DNA of 64,000 bases from Microcoleus vaginatus WJT46-NPBG5 (GCA_019359355.1 JAHHHM010000024.1:52037-116036), one strand, 5' to 3'. Shown: positions 9,251 through 18,687, numbered from the stretch's first letter. Numbers and translations are program-made. Notes: generated by a model from the letters alone, not told the origin.

Positions 9251-9271
9251 CTGACTATGAGGTAGCTCATA
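9251..9271 (-). promoter_or_regulatory. Candidate operator, copy 1 (TATGAGCTACCTCA palindrome)
   Basis: Read in the direction of transcription the site is TATGAGCTACCTCATAGTCAG. It matches the site at 10565-10585 in all but two positions and contains inverted TATGAG/CTCATA arms. It lies about 50-70 nt upstream of the 162-aa gene, a normal operator position. The binding protein is unknown; the CRP/FNR-like regulator at the left edge is one candidate. Confidence 0.55.
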
Positions 9272-9327
9272 AATTTGAGTTTTAATTTAAAATCCCAAAT
9301 TTACAAAAGAGTTTCCTCAAGCCTAGG

Positions 9328-9669
9328 TTATGCGGCTTCAGAAAGGGTGAGCAGAAAAGCTAAGTTTTCTTCGGCTTTTAAAGCATGGAGCGCGTGAGCC
9401 GGCATAAAGATAAAAACGCCCGGTTCCAGGTTAATATCTTTGCCTTCTAGATTCAGAATTCCCCGCCCTTCAATCACATTAACCGTTGCATTCCGAGCGG
9501 AAGAATGTTCGGAAATCTCAGTACCGGCAGCTAGGCACAATAGGGTGTACTGACAGTTCTTATCTTTCACCAGCACTTTACTAAGGACGCCGGCATGAGG
9601 ATATTCAATTTGCTCTTGCAGTCGAATGATTGAAGATGAGCCGGTTACAGTTGGATTTGTCATGGTCAT
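9328..9669 (-). CDS. Small single-domain cupin protein
   Basis: 113 residues forming one cupin_2 barrel: motif 1 region around EISEHSSARNATVNVIEG and motif 2 region around LEPGVFIFMPAHALHAL. His residues in both motifs (EHSS, PAHALHAL) could bind a metal, but the usual HXH of motif 1 is reduced to one His. Such cupins act as small metalloenzymes or sensors, and the substrate cannot be told. The gene lies in a same-strand run between a methyltransferase and the unknown 162-aa gene. A TGAG-N8-CTCA inverted repeat lies just upstream, resembling but not matching the cluster operator. Confidence 0.8.
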   Translation of the reverse strand: MTMTNPTVTGSSSIIRLQEQIEYPHAGVLSKVLVKDKNCQYTLLCLAAGTEISEHSSARNATVNVIEGRGILNLEGKDINLEPGVFIFMPAHALHALKAEENLAFLLTLSEAA

Positions 9670-9730
9670 TTAACCTCTTTAATTGTAGCGGATGCAAAGG
9701 TACTGATTTTTATTTCTCAAATGAGCAAGC

Positions 9731-10507
9731 TTACTCAGCAATTGCACACTGAACGATGTATCCCAAATCTTGCTGATATTTTTTAAACACGCCACGCATT
9801 GCCAGCACTCGCTGCCGAATTTGTGGGTGGGTTAACACATTCCACAGAATTTTAGCGGTACTCAACAAGCCTTCATCTTGAATGACTTGCCGCAAATCTA
9901 ACAATGCCAGCGTCCCGGTTTTTTGCTGCTGAACTTGCAAGCCGGCTGTTGTAAAAGCTGCTTTCCAGTTCGCTTCAGATAGCGGTGTCGTATTGCTTCG
10001 CACAATTTGTGCTAAATCTTGATGAATTTCTGCTTCACGACTTTTGGCAACCATTTCGTGAGAGAGAAATTTGCCCCCCGGTTTGAGCCGGCTCCGAATT
10101 TCCTTCAAAATTTTAGCCTTTCCAGGTGCAGATTGCATCGATAAAATTGCTTCCGCAAAAACCCAATCAAACTGCTCGGAAATGGCATCTAAATGAAAAA
10201 TATCTCCCTCAATAATTTCGACTTGCCCTGCTAAGCCGGCAGCCTGAACATTAGCACGGGCGCGATCTACACTTTCTGGATTTTTTTCCACACCAACAAC
10301 CCGAACCCCAAAACGCTGAGCTAGAGCGATCGCACTGTATCCAAAACTAGACGCTAACTCTAACACTGTCTCCCCAGGCTGAAAGTTAGCCCACTGGAAT
10401 AATTGTTCTGTGGCAGTGCGTCCACCAGGCCGTAAAATAGTTTTGCCGGCGGCTGCCAGTATTTCATGACCCGATGCTGTTTGGAAATTTAAAGTCGCGT
10501 TGCTCAT
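9731..10507 (-). CDS. Class I SAM-dependent methyltransferase
   Basis: About 258 residues. The ATG at 10507 is favoured by AAGGTG 7 nt upstream over the ORF start at 10540. The Rossmann SAM site is clear: VLELASSFGYSAIALAQRFG (motif I; Glu in place of the more usual Asp), then VVGVEKN (motif II) and IIEGDIF (motif III). The C-terminal half is helical and lacks a recognisable substrate domain. It heads the minus-strand run methyltransferase-cupin-unknown-PTOX-norB, and its promoter carries the second copy of the shared palindrome. The substrate is unknown. Confidence 0.85.
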   Translation of the reverse strand: MSNATLNFQTASGHEILAAAGKTILRPGGRTATEQLFQWANFQPGETVLELASSFGYSAIALAQRFGVRVVGVEKNPESVDRARANVQAAGLAGQVEIIEGDIFHLDAISEQFDWVFAEAILSMQSAPGKAKILKEIRSRLKPGGKFLSHEMVAKSREAEIHQDLAQIVRSNTTPLSEANWKAAFTTAGLQVQQQKTGTLALLDLRQVIQDEGLLSTAKILWNVLTHPQIRQRVLAMRGVFKKYQQDLGYIVQCAIAE

Positions 10508-10564
10508 AGCGTTCACCTTGTTGGAGCCGGTGCTATTCACTACAATGGCAAAAATTTCCGATTC

Positions 10565-10585
10565 TGACTTTGAGCTAGCTCATAG
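10565..10585 (-). promoter_or_regulatory. Candidate operator, copy 2 (TGAGCTAGCTCA perfect palindrome)
   Basis: The core TGAGCTAGCTCA (10572-10583) is a perfect 12-bp palindrome. In the direction of transcription the flanks TA and AGTCAG also match the copy at 9251-9271. It lies about 58-78 nt upstream of the methyltransferase ATG. Confidence 0.55.
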
Positions 10586-10929
10586 TTGCCGGCATTGCGA
10601 TCTTAAATTTATAGAGAACCCTCTCACCTGACTGATAGAAGCCGGTGAAACGAGCAAAGAAGCCAAAAAGTTTGTTTCTTTTGTGATATTATTTATTTTA
10701 TAGTAGTGTTCAATCGCTAGCTTTTATTCGCTACAGTATGGAGGCACAAAGCGTTGCTCCCTACAATGAGAAGCGGGTAAGATGCCCACACTCCAAATTT
10801 ACAAAAATTGGCGATGCTCCTGTTTAGATCAATCCCAAACCAAAGCTATATAACTTTCCTAATCATCCGCTGTCGATAGCCTCAAACATATAACGGATAA
10901 ACCCTCGGCAGTTGGTTACATTGGGATTG
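10586..10929. other. Intergenic region without evident gene
   Basis: Upstream of the methyltransferase operator and downstream of the DUF29 gene. It includes an AT-rich tract (10680-10710) that may hold the cluster promoter. I see no conserved RNA or terminator. Confidence 0.3.
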
Positions 10930-11364
10930 TTAGTCCTCTGGTAGCCAGTCTTCATCTAATACTAATCCCCAAGAATATGGACACTCTTCTGGAAACACTG
11001 AAATATTCAGAGTCGTTTGTTTAGCTGCTTGGCGACGCGCGCGTTGGTAACTCTCTTCAAGTTGCTGCGCGGGATAGTCTCTGAGACTGGGACTATCTTC
11101 AATAGCTAATTCAATTTGAGTACGAGCATCCGTTATAGAATCTAGCCAACTATCTGAGCGACGCTGAGGTTGATATTGCCACTTGAGCAAATGCAGTAAA
11201 AGGCGAGTTAATTGACTGGTAATTCCCCTCCGTTCACTTTTGCCCAAGTCCTCGATCTCCTCAATTAGATGCTCTACGTCAATTTCATGCCAGTGACGAT
11301 CCCGCAATAGCTGGGTTGTTTGATCAATCCACGCATTGAAGTCTGCTAGATATGTTTCTTTCAT
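10930..11364 (-). CDS. DUF29 family protein
   Basis: 144 residues matching the cyanobacterial DUF29 family: DFNAWIDQTTQLLRDRHWHEIDVEHLIEEIEDLGKSE at the start, then RRGITSQLTRLLLHLLKWQYQP and a C-terminal FPEECPYSW motif. The family is short, helical, common in multiple copies in cyanobacteria and of unknown function. It is a stand-alone gene on the same strand as its neighbours, with no visible partner. Confidence 0.85.
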   Translation of the reverse strand: MKETYLADFNAWIDQTTQLLRDRHWHEIDVEHLIEEIEDLGKSERRGITSQLTRLLLHLLKWQYQPQRRSDSWLDSITDARTQIELAIEDSPSLRDYPAQQLEESYQRARRQAAKQTTLNISVFPEECPYSWGLVLDEDWLPED

Positions 11365-11444
11365 AGCTCAATCTCTAACGCTAACGTTGCATAATTAACC
11401 ATGTTTATAGCACCTCAATAATAACGCTTTGCTTTAAAGAAAAG

Positions 11445-12944
11445 TTAAATTTTATCACCCGAATTTGAAAGAGGATTGAACTGTGAGCAATGCTGTAAAA
11501 ATCGAGCCGGCACCTCTGGACAAGCGCCCCAGTGCAGATGAATATAAGAAGCGTGTAACTGATGGGATATCCAGCCTTCCTTTACACCTGCGCTAGCCGA
11601 AAGCTGAGGAGAGAAGCCAACAACTTGATACAGTGGGGTTGGCACACCCATAATATTCGCTTCTCCCCCTCTTTCTAAAAGAGTGAATTCAGAGCGGTGA
11701 AATTCATGCCCATAAACTGTTTCACCGGCAGCCAGTAGGGGCGTATTTTGCAAAGCAGTTGCTTGCCGATATCCTAATGTTAAACGCTTTCCCATCACAG
11801 CCTTTGCCGGCAGCACTCCTACCATCTGCCACGAATGACCCTCAAAATCAACTATTTCTTCGCATAAATACATCAGTCCGCCACACTCGGCATAAACCGG
11901 CATCCCTACTACGATTGCCTGTTTAACTGCCTGCAATACTTGAGAATTTCGACTCAATTCTTCGGCAAAGATTTCCGGGAACCCGCCCCCAAAATACAAT
12001 CCTTGTATGTCTGCCGGCAAGCTGTCTTTTAAGGGACTCCAAAATACTAATTCGGCACCGAAAGATTCGAGAAGATCCAAATTATCTTGATAGTAGAAAT
12101 TGAAGGCACGATCATGTGCGATACCTAATCGGATTTTGGATTTTGAACCGCAGATAAACGCAGATAAACGCAGATAATTTTTTTCTATTATTGTGGAACT
12201 GTGTGGATCTGTGGTTTGTTCTTCAATTTTCAATAAGGGCAGCAGACGATCCCAGTTAAAGCACTCATTACCAATATGTGCGAGTTTATCAAGTACCGCA
12301 TCTAAATTTGTAAGTTCATTTGCCGGCACTAAGCCCAGATGCCGGTCGGGAAGGGTAATATTATCTTGCCGGCGCAGTACGCCCAGAATCGGTAATTGTA
12401 GGGGTTCGAGGGCATCTTCCAGTAGTTGCAAGTGGCGATCACTACCAACGCGGTTGAGCACGATGCCGGCGAAGTGGAGGCGCGGATCGAGCGAACGATA
12501 ACCATGCGCGATCGCAGCCACCGAACCTGATAGCCGGCTGCAATCAATTACCAATAACACCGGCAGTTGTAGCAGTCTGGCAATGTGGGCGGTACTGGCA
12601 AAGTCATTTTTGGGCATTGGGGATTGGGAATTGGGCATTGGTTCGGCTTTGCCAAGCCCTTGCACCCCATCAAATAAACCCATTACTCCTTCTACCAGGG
12701 CAAATTCTACCGATGCGCTATGCTGAGCAAAACACTGCCCCACATAAGCTTCCGAAGTCAACACCGGATCTAAATTCCGACAAGGCCGGCCCGTGACATA
12801 CTGGTGAAACATCGGATCGATATAATCCGGGCCAACTTTAAACGATTGAACATTAAAACCCCGACGCCTTAAAGACGCCAGTAGGGCAAGCGTTACGGTT
12901 GTTTTGCCTACCCCACTGCGTTCGCCGGCAATGACTAAAGCCAT
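11445..12944 (-). CDS. cobB/cbiA: Cobyrinate a,c-diamide synthase, with two repeat-derived insertions
   Basis: Amidates the a and c side chains of cobyrinate using ATP and glutamine in cobalamin synthesis. The N-terminal P-loop domain shows GERSGVGKTT (about residues 7-16) and the CbiA signature FKVGPDYIDPMFH. The C-terminal class I amidotransferase domain has AECGGLMYL, with the nucleophilic Cys, and HEFHRSEF. At 499 residues it is longer than usual because two segments are encoded by dispersed repeats: about residues 100-109 (NSQSPMPK) from the GGGCATTGGGGATTG-type heptamer repeat, and about residues 242-266 from a CGCAGATAAACGCAGATAA repeat in the linker between the domains. Both keep frame. 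The product supports the cobalamin-dependent NrdJ encoded about 7 kb away. Confidence 0.92.
   Translation of the reverse strand: MALVIAGERSGVGKTTVTLALLASLRRRGFNVQSFKVGPDYIDPMFHQYVTGRPCRNLDPVLTSEAYVGQCFAQHSASVEFALVEGVMGLFDGVQGLGKAEPMPNSQSPMPKNDFASTAHIARLLQLPVLLVIDCSRLSGSVAAIAHGYRSLDPRLHFAGIVLNRVGSDRHLQLLEDALEPLQLPILGVLRRQDNITLPDRHLGLVPANELTNLDAVLDKLAHIGNECFNWDRLLPLLKIEEQTTDPHSSTIIEKNYLRLSAFICGSKSKIRLGIAHDRAFNFYYQDNLDLLESFGAELVFWSPLKDSLPADIQGLYFGGGFPEIFAEELSRNSQVLQAVKQAIVVGMPVYAECGGLMYLCEEIVDFEGHSWQMVGVLPAKAVMGKRLTLGYRQATALQNTPLLAAGETVYGHEFHRSEFTLLERGGEANIMGVPTPLYQVVGFSPQLSASAGVKEGWISHQLHASYIHLHWGACPEVPARFLQHCSQFNPLSNSGDKI
12147..12220. repeat. Dispersed CGCAGATAAA repeat inside cobB
   Basis: CGCAGATAAA occurs in tandem, followed by a T tract and an inverted arm (GTGTGGATCTGTGGTTTG). 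A related ACCACAGATGCACACAGATAAACA copy lies at about 30533-30562. The insertion is in frame in the inter-domain linker. Confidence 0.65.
12614..12645. repeat. Heptamer-type repeat inside cobB
   Basis: GGGCATTGGGGATTGGGAATTGGGCATTGG is the same family as the arrays at 60704-60768 and 61643-61690. It adds about ten residues to the P-loop domain in frame. Confidence 0.65.
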
Positions 12945-13010
12945 AGTTATTTACGCTTCACGGTTCACTGTTCAAAAGTTTGATGCTAATGAACAATGAA
13001 CGATGAACAA

Positions 13011-14390
13011 TTAGCCCTCAACGCCCTCAACTAACCTGATAATCTCCGCCGTGACTGCCAGACTTTCTTCATAAAGCATCTCGCGTCCCCAACGTTGCAA
13101 CTGCTGACTGAGCAAATACTCAGCTTTTTGATCGCTCATCGGCGCAACTTGCTGAATGCGGCAAGACTGGGCACCCCCGCCGGCTTCCATCCGCATACAA
13201 CCCGTTGTTTCAGAACACAGTACCGTGCAGCAGTCAGCATCTGCATTGGTAGAAGTCAAGCGCAAACCGATTAAATCACCAGGGATATCTCCCCAATCTG
13301 CCGTAGGAATTCCCGCCAATTCAGCTTGCACCTCGCGCTGATCTTCCGTTAAGAATTTAATCCGCTTGATGTCATAATCTCCGCCTTCTTTTTCATAAGA
13401 AATCGGTTGCCAATGAAGCCGGCTACCTAGCCAGCCCAAGAACATCAGCGCTTGATCGGGGTTGCCTTTTTCGTAATCAATCGTGACTCGGTTAACTTCC
13501 TGAAGGGCAGCCCGACGTTCCGGTGGATCGAACGCTTCAGCCGTCAACTCCTGCCACGCAGCCAGCCGTCGCCAGTTCAAATCAGCAACCGGAATGCCCG
13601 ACTCTACCAGGTGTTGCACCTGTAGTAAGTCTGTTTCGGGAGCGGTAAACTGGCAGGAGTCAACAATCACACAGTTAGACAGTTCTGCCAGCCGCTTGAA
13701 CAGACCGTGATTATTGAGATCCGGGGCAGCTTTCCACCAGAGGAACTTGGGCAGTTCTCCAATTAAAAGCGCTGAAATCATCCCACCGACCCGTTCCAAA
13801 GCTTCTACTGTACCTTTGAGGGTGATGTATTCGCAGCAAACCAGTGTGCTTTGACTTTGTTTTTGGATGGGGCAATAGGCGGAAACTTGAGCGCTGACCC
13901 CTTCATCGTCCCCAGATACCGGGCACAGAGCAATAATGCGGCAGGGGTTGCGGGAAGCAATCTCATCGGCTACGGCACTTCTCGCATCCAAGGCACTAGC
14001 TTTCCTGCTACTGCCATCTCCGCTTGAGTCTGCCCCACGCTGTTTCAGCCAAGCTTCTCGCAGTTTCACCAGTGTTTGTTCGTTTGGCTTGCCGGTGCTC
14101 GGCAGCCCGTAAGTTTTCTGAGCTTGTTTGAGGGCTGCTTCCATACGAGGGCCACCGATGCCATCAACAGGGCCGGTGTAAAAGCCTAAAGCAGCTAGTA
14201 ATTGTTGGGTTTCTTCGGGTTCGTAAACCAGCAAGCTAAATGTTGTGGCCCGCGTCGCCGCCGGCACATTTCCATCATCGCCAACGGCATTAAAAGCTTG
14301 CCAAATTTTACTGAGTTCCGCCTCGATTTCACTAATGGAAACATCTTTAGGCGGCTGTAGGGAAAGAATTGGAGCCGTTTGTGTTGTCAT
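13011..14390 (-). CDS. opcA: Glucose-6-phosphate dehydrogenase assembly protein OpcA
   Basis: Allosteric partner that assembles and activates G6PDH in cyanobacteria. The 459-residue protein has an inserted peptidoglycan-binding-like helical module (LGFYTGPVDGIGGPRMEAALKQ, about residues 65-120), as in other cyanobacterial OpcA proteins, followed by the OpcA domain (ALLIGELPKFLWWKAAP and later conserved blocks). C-terminal Cys residues (CCTVLCSETTGC) are candidates for thioredoxin control. The gene directly follows zwf on the same strand with about 170 bp between them, the classic cyanobacterial zwf-opcA arrangement. Confidence 0.95.
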   Translation of the reverse strand: MTTQTAPILSLQPPKDVSISEIEAELSKIWQAFNAVGDDGNVPAATRATTFSLLVYEPEETQQLLAALGFYTGPVDGIGGPRMEAALKQAQKTYGLPSTGKPNEQTLVKLREAWLKQRGADSSGDGSSRKASALDARSAVADEIASRNPCRIIALCPVSGDDEGVSAQVSAYCPIQKQSQSTLVCCEYITLKGTVEALERVGGMISALLIGELPKFLWWKAAPDLNNHGLFKRLAELSNCVIVDSCQFTAPETDLLQVQHLVESGIPVADLNWRRLAAWQELTAEAFDPPERRAALQEVNRVTIDYEKGNPDQALMFLGWLGSRLHWQPISYEKEGGDYDIKRIKFLTEDQREVQAELAGIPTADWGDIPGDLIGLRLTSTNADADCCTVLCSETTGCMRMEAGGGAQSCRIQQVAPMSDQKAEYLLSQQLQRWGREMLYEESLAVTAEIIRLVEGVEG

Positions 14391-14559
14391 TTGTCACTTG
14401 TCCTTTGTCAAAAGTGCTCTGTTATTTGCGATTGACTCATTACCAATTGCTTGTTGTTCATTGTTGAGTGGCGGTTGGGCAATTGTTTGTAGCTCTCGAT
14501 ACGATTAATCACCAACCGCCAACTCCACAGAAACTGCCATTAGCGATTAGCCATTCACA

Positions 14560-16089
14560 CTACAGTCTGCGCCACCGGCGACCATCACGTTCCATCATCT
14601 GTTCGGCTTCCGTTGGTTCCCAGGTGCCCGCTTCATATTGGGGAATCGAAGCGGGATCAGTGGGTGATTCCCAGGCAGTGAGTGCGGGACTGACGACTCG
14701 CCAAGCTTCTTCCACTTCATCGCCACGGGTGAACAGTGTTTGATCGCCTAACATACAATCGATCAGCAGCCGGTCATAAGCATCGCCAGAAGTCTTGCCA
14801 AACGTTGAACCGTAGCTAAAATCCATATCTACTGATCGTGTCCGCAAGTCCGTTCCCGGCGTCTTCACTTCAAAGCGCAAGGAAATGCCCTCATTCGGCT
14901 GAATTCGCATCGTCAGCACATTTGGGCTTGCCTGTTGGGCGGCTGACTGAAAGATTAAAAATGGCACTTCGCGGAACTGAATCGCAATTTCCGTCACTTT
15001 TTTAGGTAAGCGTTTGCCGGTTCGCAGATAGAAAGGCACACCTTGCCAGCGCCAGTTATCTACCTGCAACTTCATCGCCACATAAGTGGGGGTGATGGAG
15101 TTGGGGTTGACGCCGGGTTCTTCCCGATATCCCGGTACGGGTTCGCCTTTCATCCAGCCGGCTGAATATTGTCCTCGAACCGCAGAGGCTTCCAGGTTGC
15201 GGAGATCCGCCAGGTGAGTTGCCTGGAGCACTTTCATTTTTTCTGTGCGGATACTGTCGGCGCTGAGGGAGTTGGGCGCTTCCATCGCCGTCAGACAGAA
15301 CAACTGCATCAGGTGATTTTGCACCATGTCCCGCAACGCCCCAGAGGTTTCGTAGTAGCCGGCTCGATCTTCTACCCCAACGGTTTCGGCGACGGTGATC
15401 TGAACATGATCGACAAATTGCCGATTCCACAACGGTTCAAAGATGGCATTGGCAAAGCGAAACACCAAAAGGTTTTGGACGGTTTCTTTACCTAAATAGT
15501 GGTCAATGCGATAAATCTGATTTTCTTTGCAGACTTGTTGCACTACCCGGTTGAGAGACTGGGCTGTCCCCAAGTCCCGTCCAAAGGGTTTTTCAATCAC
15601 CAAGCGGGTTTTCATCGCATCTGCCAGCATCCCCGAAGTCCCTAGCTGGCGAATGGCTTCTGGGAAGAATTTGGGGGAAACCGAGAGGTAGAATACTCGA
15701 TTGCCGCGCGTCCCCCGTTTGCCGTCCAGTTCGCTTAAGAAAGCTTTGAGTTTTTGGTAGCTTTCTGGGTTGTCGATGTCACCGGAACAGTAGTACAAAC
15801 CTTCGGAGAAATCTTGCCACAGATCCTCAGAACCAATGCCATCGGAAAACTGCTCGACGCCTTCGCGCATTTGCTCCCGGAAGTAGTCGTGGCTCCAGTC
15901 GCGCCGTGCAACGCCCACGATGGTCATTTCCGCCGGCAGCCGTCTTTCCCGTTTTAGGTGATAAATTGCCGGCACGAGTTTACGTTGAGTCAAGTCTCCC
16001 GATGCCCCGAAAATTACCAAAATTAACGGTTCCGGGGTTCGTTCTTGAGTCAGTCCTACGCGCAGGGGATTTTCTAATACTGCTACCAT
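14560..16089 (-). CDS. zwf: Glucose-6-phosphate 1-dehydrogenase
   Basis: First enzyme of the oxidative pentose phosphate pathway, oxidising glucose-6-phosphate with NADP+. 509 residues, the normal length. The NADP-binding motif is [18 protein letters not shown] (about residues 29-46) and the active-site motif is [13 protein letters not shown] with the substrate-binding Lys. GAGGAAG sits 4 nt before the ATG, inside the tail of a decayed coding remnant whose TAG stop directly abuts the zwf start. It forms a same-strand run with fbp and tal upstream and opcA downstream, typical of filamentous cyanobacteria, where it supports dark and heterotrophic metabolism. Confidence 0.97.
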   Translation of the reverse strand: MVAVLENPLRVGLTQERTPEPLILVIFGASGDLTQRKLVPAIYHLKRERRLPAEMTIVGVARRDWSHDYFREQMREGVEQFSDGIGSEDLWQDFSEGLYYCSGDIDNPESYQKLKAFLSELDGKRGTRGNRVFYLSVSPKFFPEAIRQLGTSGMLADAMKTRLVIEKPFGRDLGTAQSLNRVVQQVCKENQIYRIDHYLGKETVQNLLVFRFANAIFEPLWNRQFVDHVQITVAETVGVEDRAGYYETSGALRDMVQNHLMQLFCLTAMEAPNSLSADSIRTEKMKVLQATHLADLRNLEASAVRGQYSAGWMKGEPVPGYREEPGVNPNSITPTYVAMKLQVDNWRWQGVPFYLRTGKRLPKKVTEIAIQFREVPFLIFQSAAQQASPNVLTMRIQPNEGISLRFEVKTPGTDLRTRSVDMDFSYGSTFGKTSGDAYDRLLIDCMLGDQTLFTRGDEVEEAWRVVSPALTAWESPTDPASIPQYEAGTWEPTEAEQMMERDGRRWRRL

Positions 16090-16242
16090 CTATCTTCCTC
16101 GTTCTATGACTTCCAGTCTTGCTAATACAGCTTCATATTTTGCCGTCATCTCTTCAAGGTGCTGAGTCAGAGAATTGATTTGCCCCTGATACTCAGCCTT
16201 GATTTCAGCCTGAACTTCTTCTCTTATTTGTGCCCGTTCCAG
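16090..16242 (-). pseudogene. Decayed coiled-coil protein tail between tal and zwf
   Basis: The minus strand encodes 50 residues of Glu/Gln-rich coiled coil (IREEVQAEIKAEYQ, LTQHLEEMTAKYEAVLARLE) ending in a TAG immediately before the zwf ATG. An in-frame TAG precedes the segment and there is no good start. It resembles the C-terminal coiled coil of cyanobacterial Rpn/DUF4351-type PD-(D/E)XK proteins, so it is probably a remnant of an insertion in the operon. The family is only a guess. Confidence 0.45.
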
Positions 16243-16384
16243 CTAGTAGGCAGGATACTTTCTAGAGCATCGCAAATTAAGGGCGAGAATTGGGTTCGGG
16301 AATTGGAAATCGAGGATGGTTGAAGGGCAGCAGACTCGCCGCTGCCTCAACTCCTCCTGCCCAATTCCCGACAGTTCCTCTCAC

Positions 16385-17524
16385 TTACACCGGCGCTAAC
16401 TTGTTAACTTTGTCTTGCAGAGATTTTGTCAGAGACTCGAAGGGCGTAACGAATTTATCGATTCCTTCTGTCAGAAGTTCTGCCATGACTTCATCAAGAT
16501 TGATCCCCAACTTCGGTAGTTCTTCTGCCAGCTTATAAGCCCCTTCCACATCGGTTTCGATGCGGCTAGCTGCGTCGCAGTGATCGGCACAGGCTTCAAT
16601 CGTTGCCGGCGGCATGGTGTTAACGGTGTCGGGTCCTACGAGTTCATCGACGTAGAGGACATCGCTGTAGTTGGGGTCTTTGGTGCCGGTGGAAGCCCAC
16701 AACAGCCGTTGCACTTTTGCGCCTTTTGCTGCCAAGGCTTTCCAGCGATCGGTTTTGATGATCTCTTTGTATTTCTGGTAAGCGAGCTTGGCATTGGCAA
16801 TCGCAAATTTGCCTTTCATTTGGCGCAACCGCTCTTTCTCGGCTTCGTCGCTTGCGGCTGCGATCAGCTTGTCCAGACGGGCATCGACGTTGATATCAAT
16901 GCGGCTGATGAAGAAACTGGCAACGGATGCGATGTTAGAAATGTCTTGGCCGGCAGCAACGCGATCTTCTAAGCCCCGAATATAGGCCCAGGCACTTTCT
17001 ACATAACTGTCAACCGAGAACAACAAGGTCACATTGACGTTGATGCCGGCGGCTATGACTTTTTCCACGGCTTTTAAGCCTTCGGGTGTGCCGGGGATTT
17101 TAATCATCACGTTTTCCCGGCCTATGGCTTCGTAATAGCTGTTCGCTGCTTCCAGTGTCTGTTCGCTATTGTGGGCCATGTTGGGCGGTACTTCAATACT
17201 GACGTATCCATCTAAACCGTTGGACTCGTGATAGACGCCGCGCAAGATATCGCAGGCGTTGCGAATATCTTCAAACACTAGGGATTCATAAATCTCTTGA
17301 ATTGATTTGCCGGCTTTGATCCCGGCTTCGATATCCGCGTCGTAGGCGGCATTACCAACGATTGCTTTTTCAAAAATCGCTGGGTTGGAGGTGATCCCGA
17401 CAATACCGCGTGTTTCTAACAGCTCTTTCAGTTCGCCAGACTCGATAATACTGCGGCTCAAATTATCCATCCAGATACTTTGACCGTATTGTTGTTCGAT
17501 CTGCAATAAAGGATTGTTTGTCAT
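16385..17524 (-). CDS. tal: Transaldolase
   Basis: Transfers a dihydroxyacetone unit between sugar phosphates in the pentose phosphate pathway via a Schiff-base lysine. 379 residues, typical of the longer bacterial transaldolases. Recognisable blocks are IWMDNLSRSIIESGEL and GITSNPAIF at the N-terminus, VMIKIPGTPEGLKAVE (candidate Schiff-base Lys near residue 140), NVTLLFSVDSYVE and LLWASTGTKDPNYSD. It lies between fbp and zwf on the same strand. Confidence 0.95.
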   Translation of the reverse strand: MTNNPLLQIEQQYGQSIWMDNLSRSIIESGELKELLETRGIVGITSNPAIFEKAIVGNAAYDADIEAGIKAGKSIQEIYESLVFEDIRNACDILRGVYHESNGLDGYVSIEVPPNMAHNSEQTLEAANSYYEAIGRENVMIKIPGTPEGLKAVEKVIAAGINVNVTLLFSVDSYVESAWAYIRGLEDRVAAGQDISNIASVASFFISRIDINVDARLDKLIAAASDEAEKERLRQMKGKFAIANAKLAYQKYKEIIKTDRWKALAAKGAKVQRLLWASTGTKDPNYSDVLYVDELVGPDTVNTMPPATIEACADHCDAASRIETDVEGAYKLAEELPKLGINLDEVMAELLTEGIDKFVTPFESLTKSLQDKVNKLAPV

Positions 17525-17616
17525 GGTTGTTCTCGGTTAAATTTTGACGATTCGTACTGGTTGTATTGTGGAAGCTTTGAGGGGTGAATTTGGGATTGTA
17601 GATTACCAATCTCAAA

Positions 17617-18687
17617 TTAGCTAACGGCTGAATGCTGATTTTTGCGGTTTTTTTCTTCAGCTCGCTCTTTAATGAAGGACTCTACCAGTTCCACATCATC
17701 CTGACTGCCGATGATTAGAGGGGTGCGAGCATGAATTTTTTCGGCCACCACATCTAAGATATCTTGGGTGCCGGTGCTCGCCCGCCCGCCGGCTTGCTCG
17801 ATTAAAAACGCTAAAGGAGCGGTTTCGTAGAGCAAGCGCAGTTTGCCTTCCGGTTTTTTGACTGTACCGGGATACAAAAACACACCGCCTTGAAACAGGA
17901 TGCGGTGGAAGTCTCCCACCAGTGCGCCGCCATAGCGGGCAGTATAGCCTTCATGACGGTGGACGTAGCGGATGTAGTCGCGGATCGATTCATCCCATTG
18001 CCAGAAGTTGCCTTCGTTGACGCTGTAAATGGAACCGTGGTTAGGAACGCGGATGTTTTCATGGGAGAGGATGAATTCACCTAAGCTGGGATCGAGGGTG
18101 AAGGCATGAACGCCGGTGCCGATCGAATAAACCAGCATGGTGCTTGGGCCATAGAGAATGTAGCCGGCGGCAATTTGCTTCCGTCCGTTTTGCAGCAAGT
18201 CGAGGGCTTCTCCATTCTCATCGTTTCCTTCTTGCTGGCGAATGGCGAAGATGGAACCGAGATTGAGATTGATATCTAAATTGGAAGAACCATCAATCGG
18301 GTCGTAGAGGAGGGTATAGCGTCCAATGGGGCAGTTTTCTGGAATGTAGTAGGGTTTTTCCATTTCCTCGGATGCCAAGCGACACACAAGGCCGCTTTGC
18401 TTGAATACTGAGATAAAAACCTCATTGGCATAGACATCCATTTTTTTGACGGTTTCTCCCTGCACATTCACCTCGCCGGTGAATCCTAGGGCACCTTCAA
18501 GTAACCCCGCTCGACTCAGCCGGCGAGAAATCAGCTTAGCTGCGAGGGCTATGCGATTCATGATGGCGCTGAGATCCTGAGCGTCTGCTGAGAAGCTATG
18601 GAGTTGCTGCAAGACGTGACGCGATAGCGTCGTACAATCGTGATCCAAAGCGTATTCCTGCGCTACAGGCTGATTGGGTTCTGCCAT
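17617..18687 (-). CDS. fbp: Class I fructose-1,6-bisphosphatase
   Basis: Dephosphorylates fructose-1,6-bisphosphate in gluconeogenesis and the Calvin cycle. The start at 18687 (MAEPNQPV) is set by GGAGGAG 8 nt upstream; the longer frame to 18717 is not needed. About 356 residues, with the metal-binding motif [19 protein letters not shown] (about residues 116-134) and the substrate motif [17 protein letters not shown]. It is the first gene of the fbp-tal-zwf-opcA run, separated from tal by 92 bp. Confidence 0.96.
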   Translation of the reverse strand: MAEPNQPVAQEYALDHDCTTLSRHVLQQLHSFSADAQDLSAIMNRIALAAKLISRRLSRAGLLEGALGFTGEVNVQGETVKKMDVYANEVFISVFKQSGLVCRLASEEMEKPYYIPENCPIGRYTLLYDPIDGSSNLDINLNLGSIFAIRQQEGNDENGEALDLLQNGRKQIAAGYILYGPSTMLVYSIGTGVHAFTLDPSLGEFILSHENIRVPNHGSIYSVNEGNFWQWDESIRDYIRYVHRHEGYTARYGGALVGDFHRILFQGGVFLYPGTVKKPEGKLRLLYETAPLAFLIEQAGGRASTGTQDILDVVAEKIHARTPLIIGSQDDVELVESFIKERAEEKNRKNQHSAVS

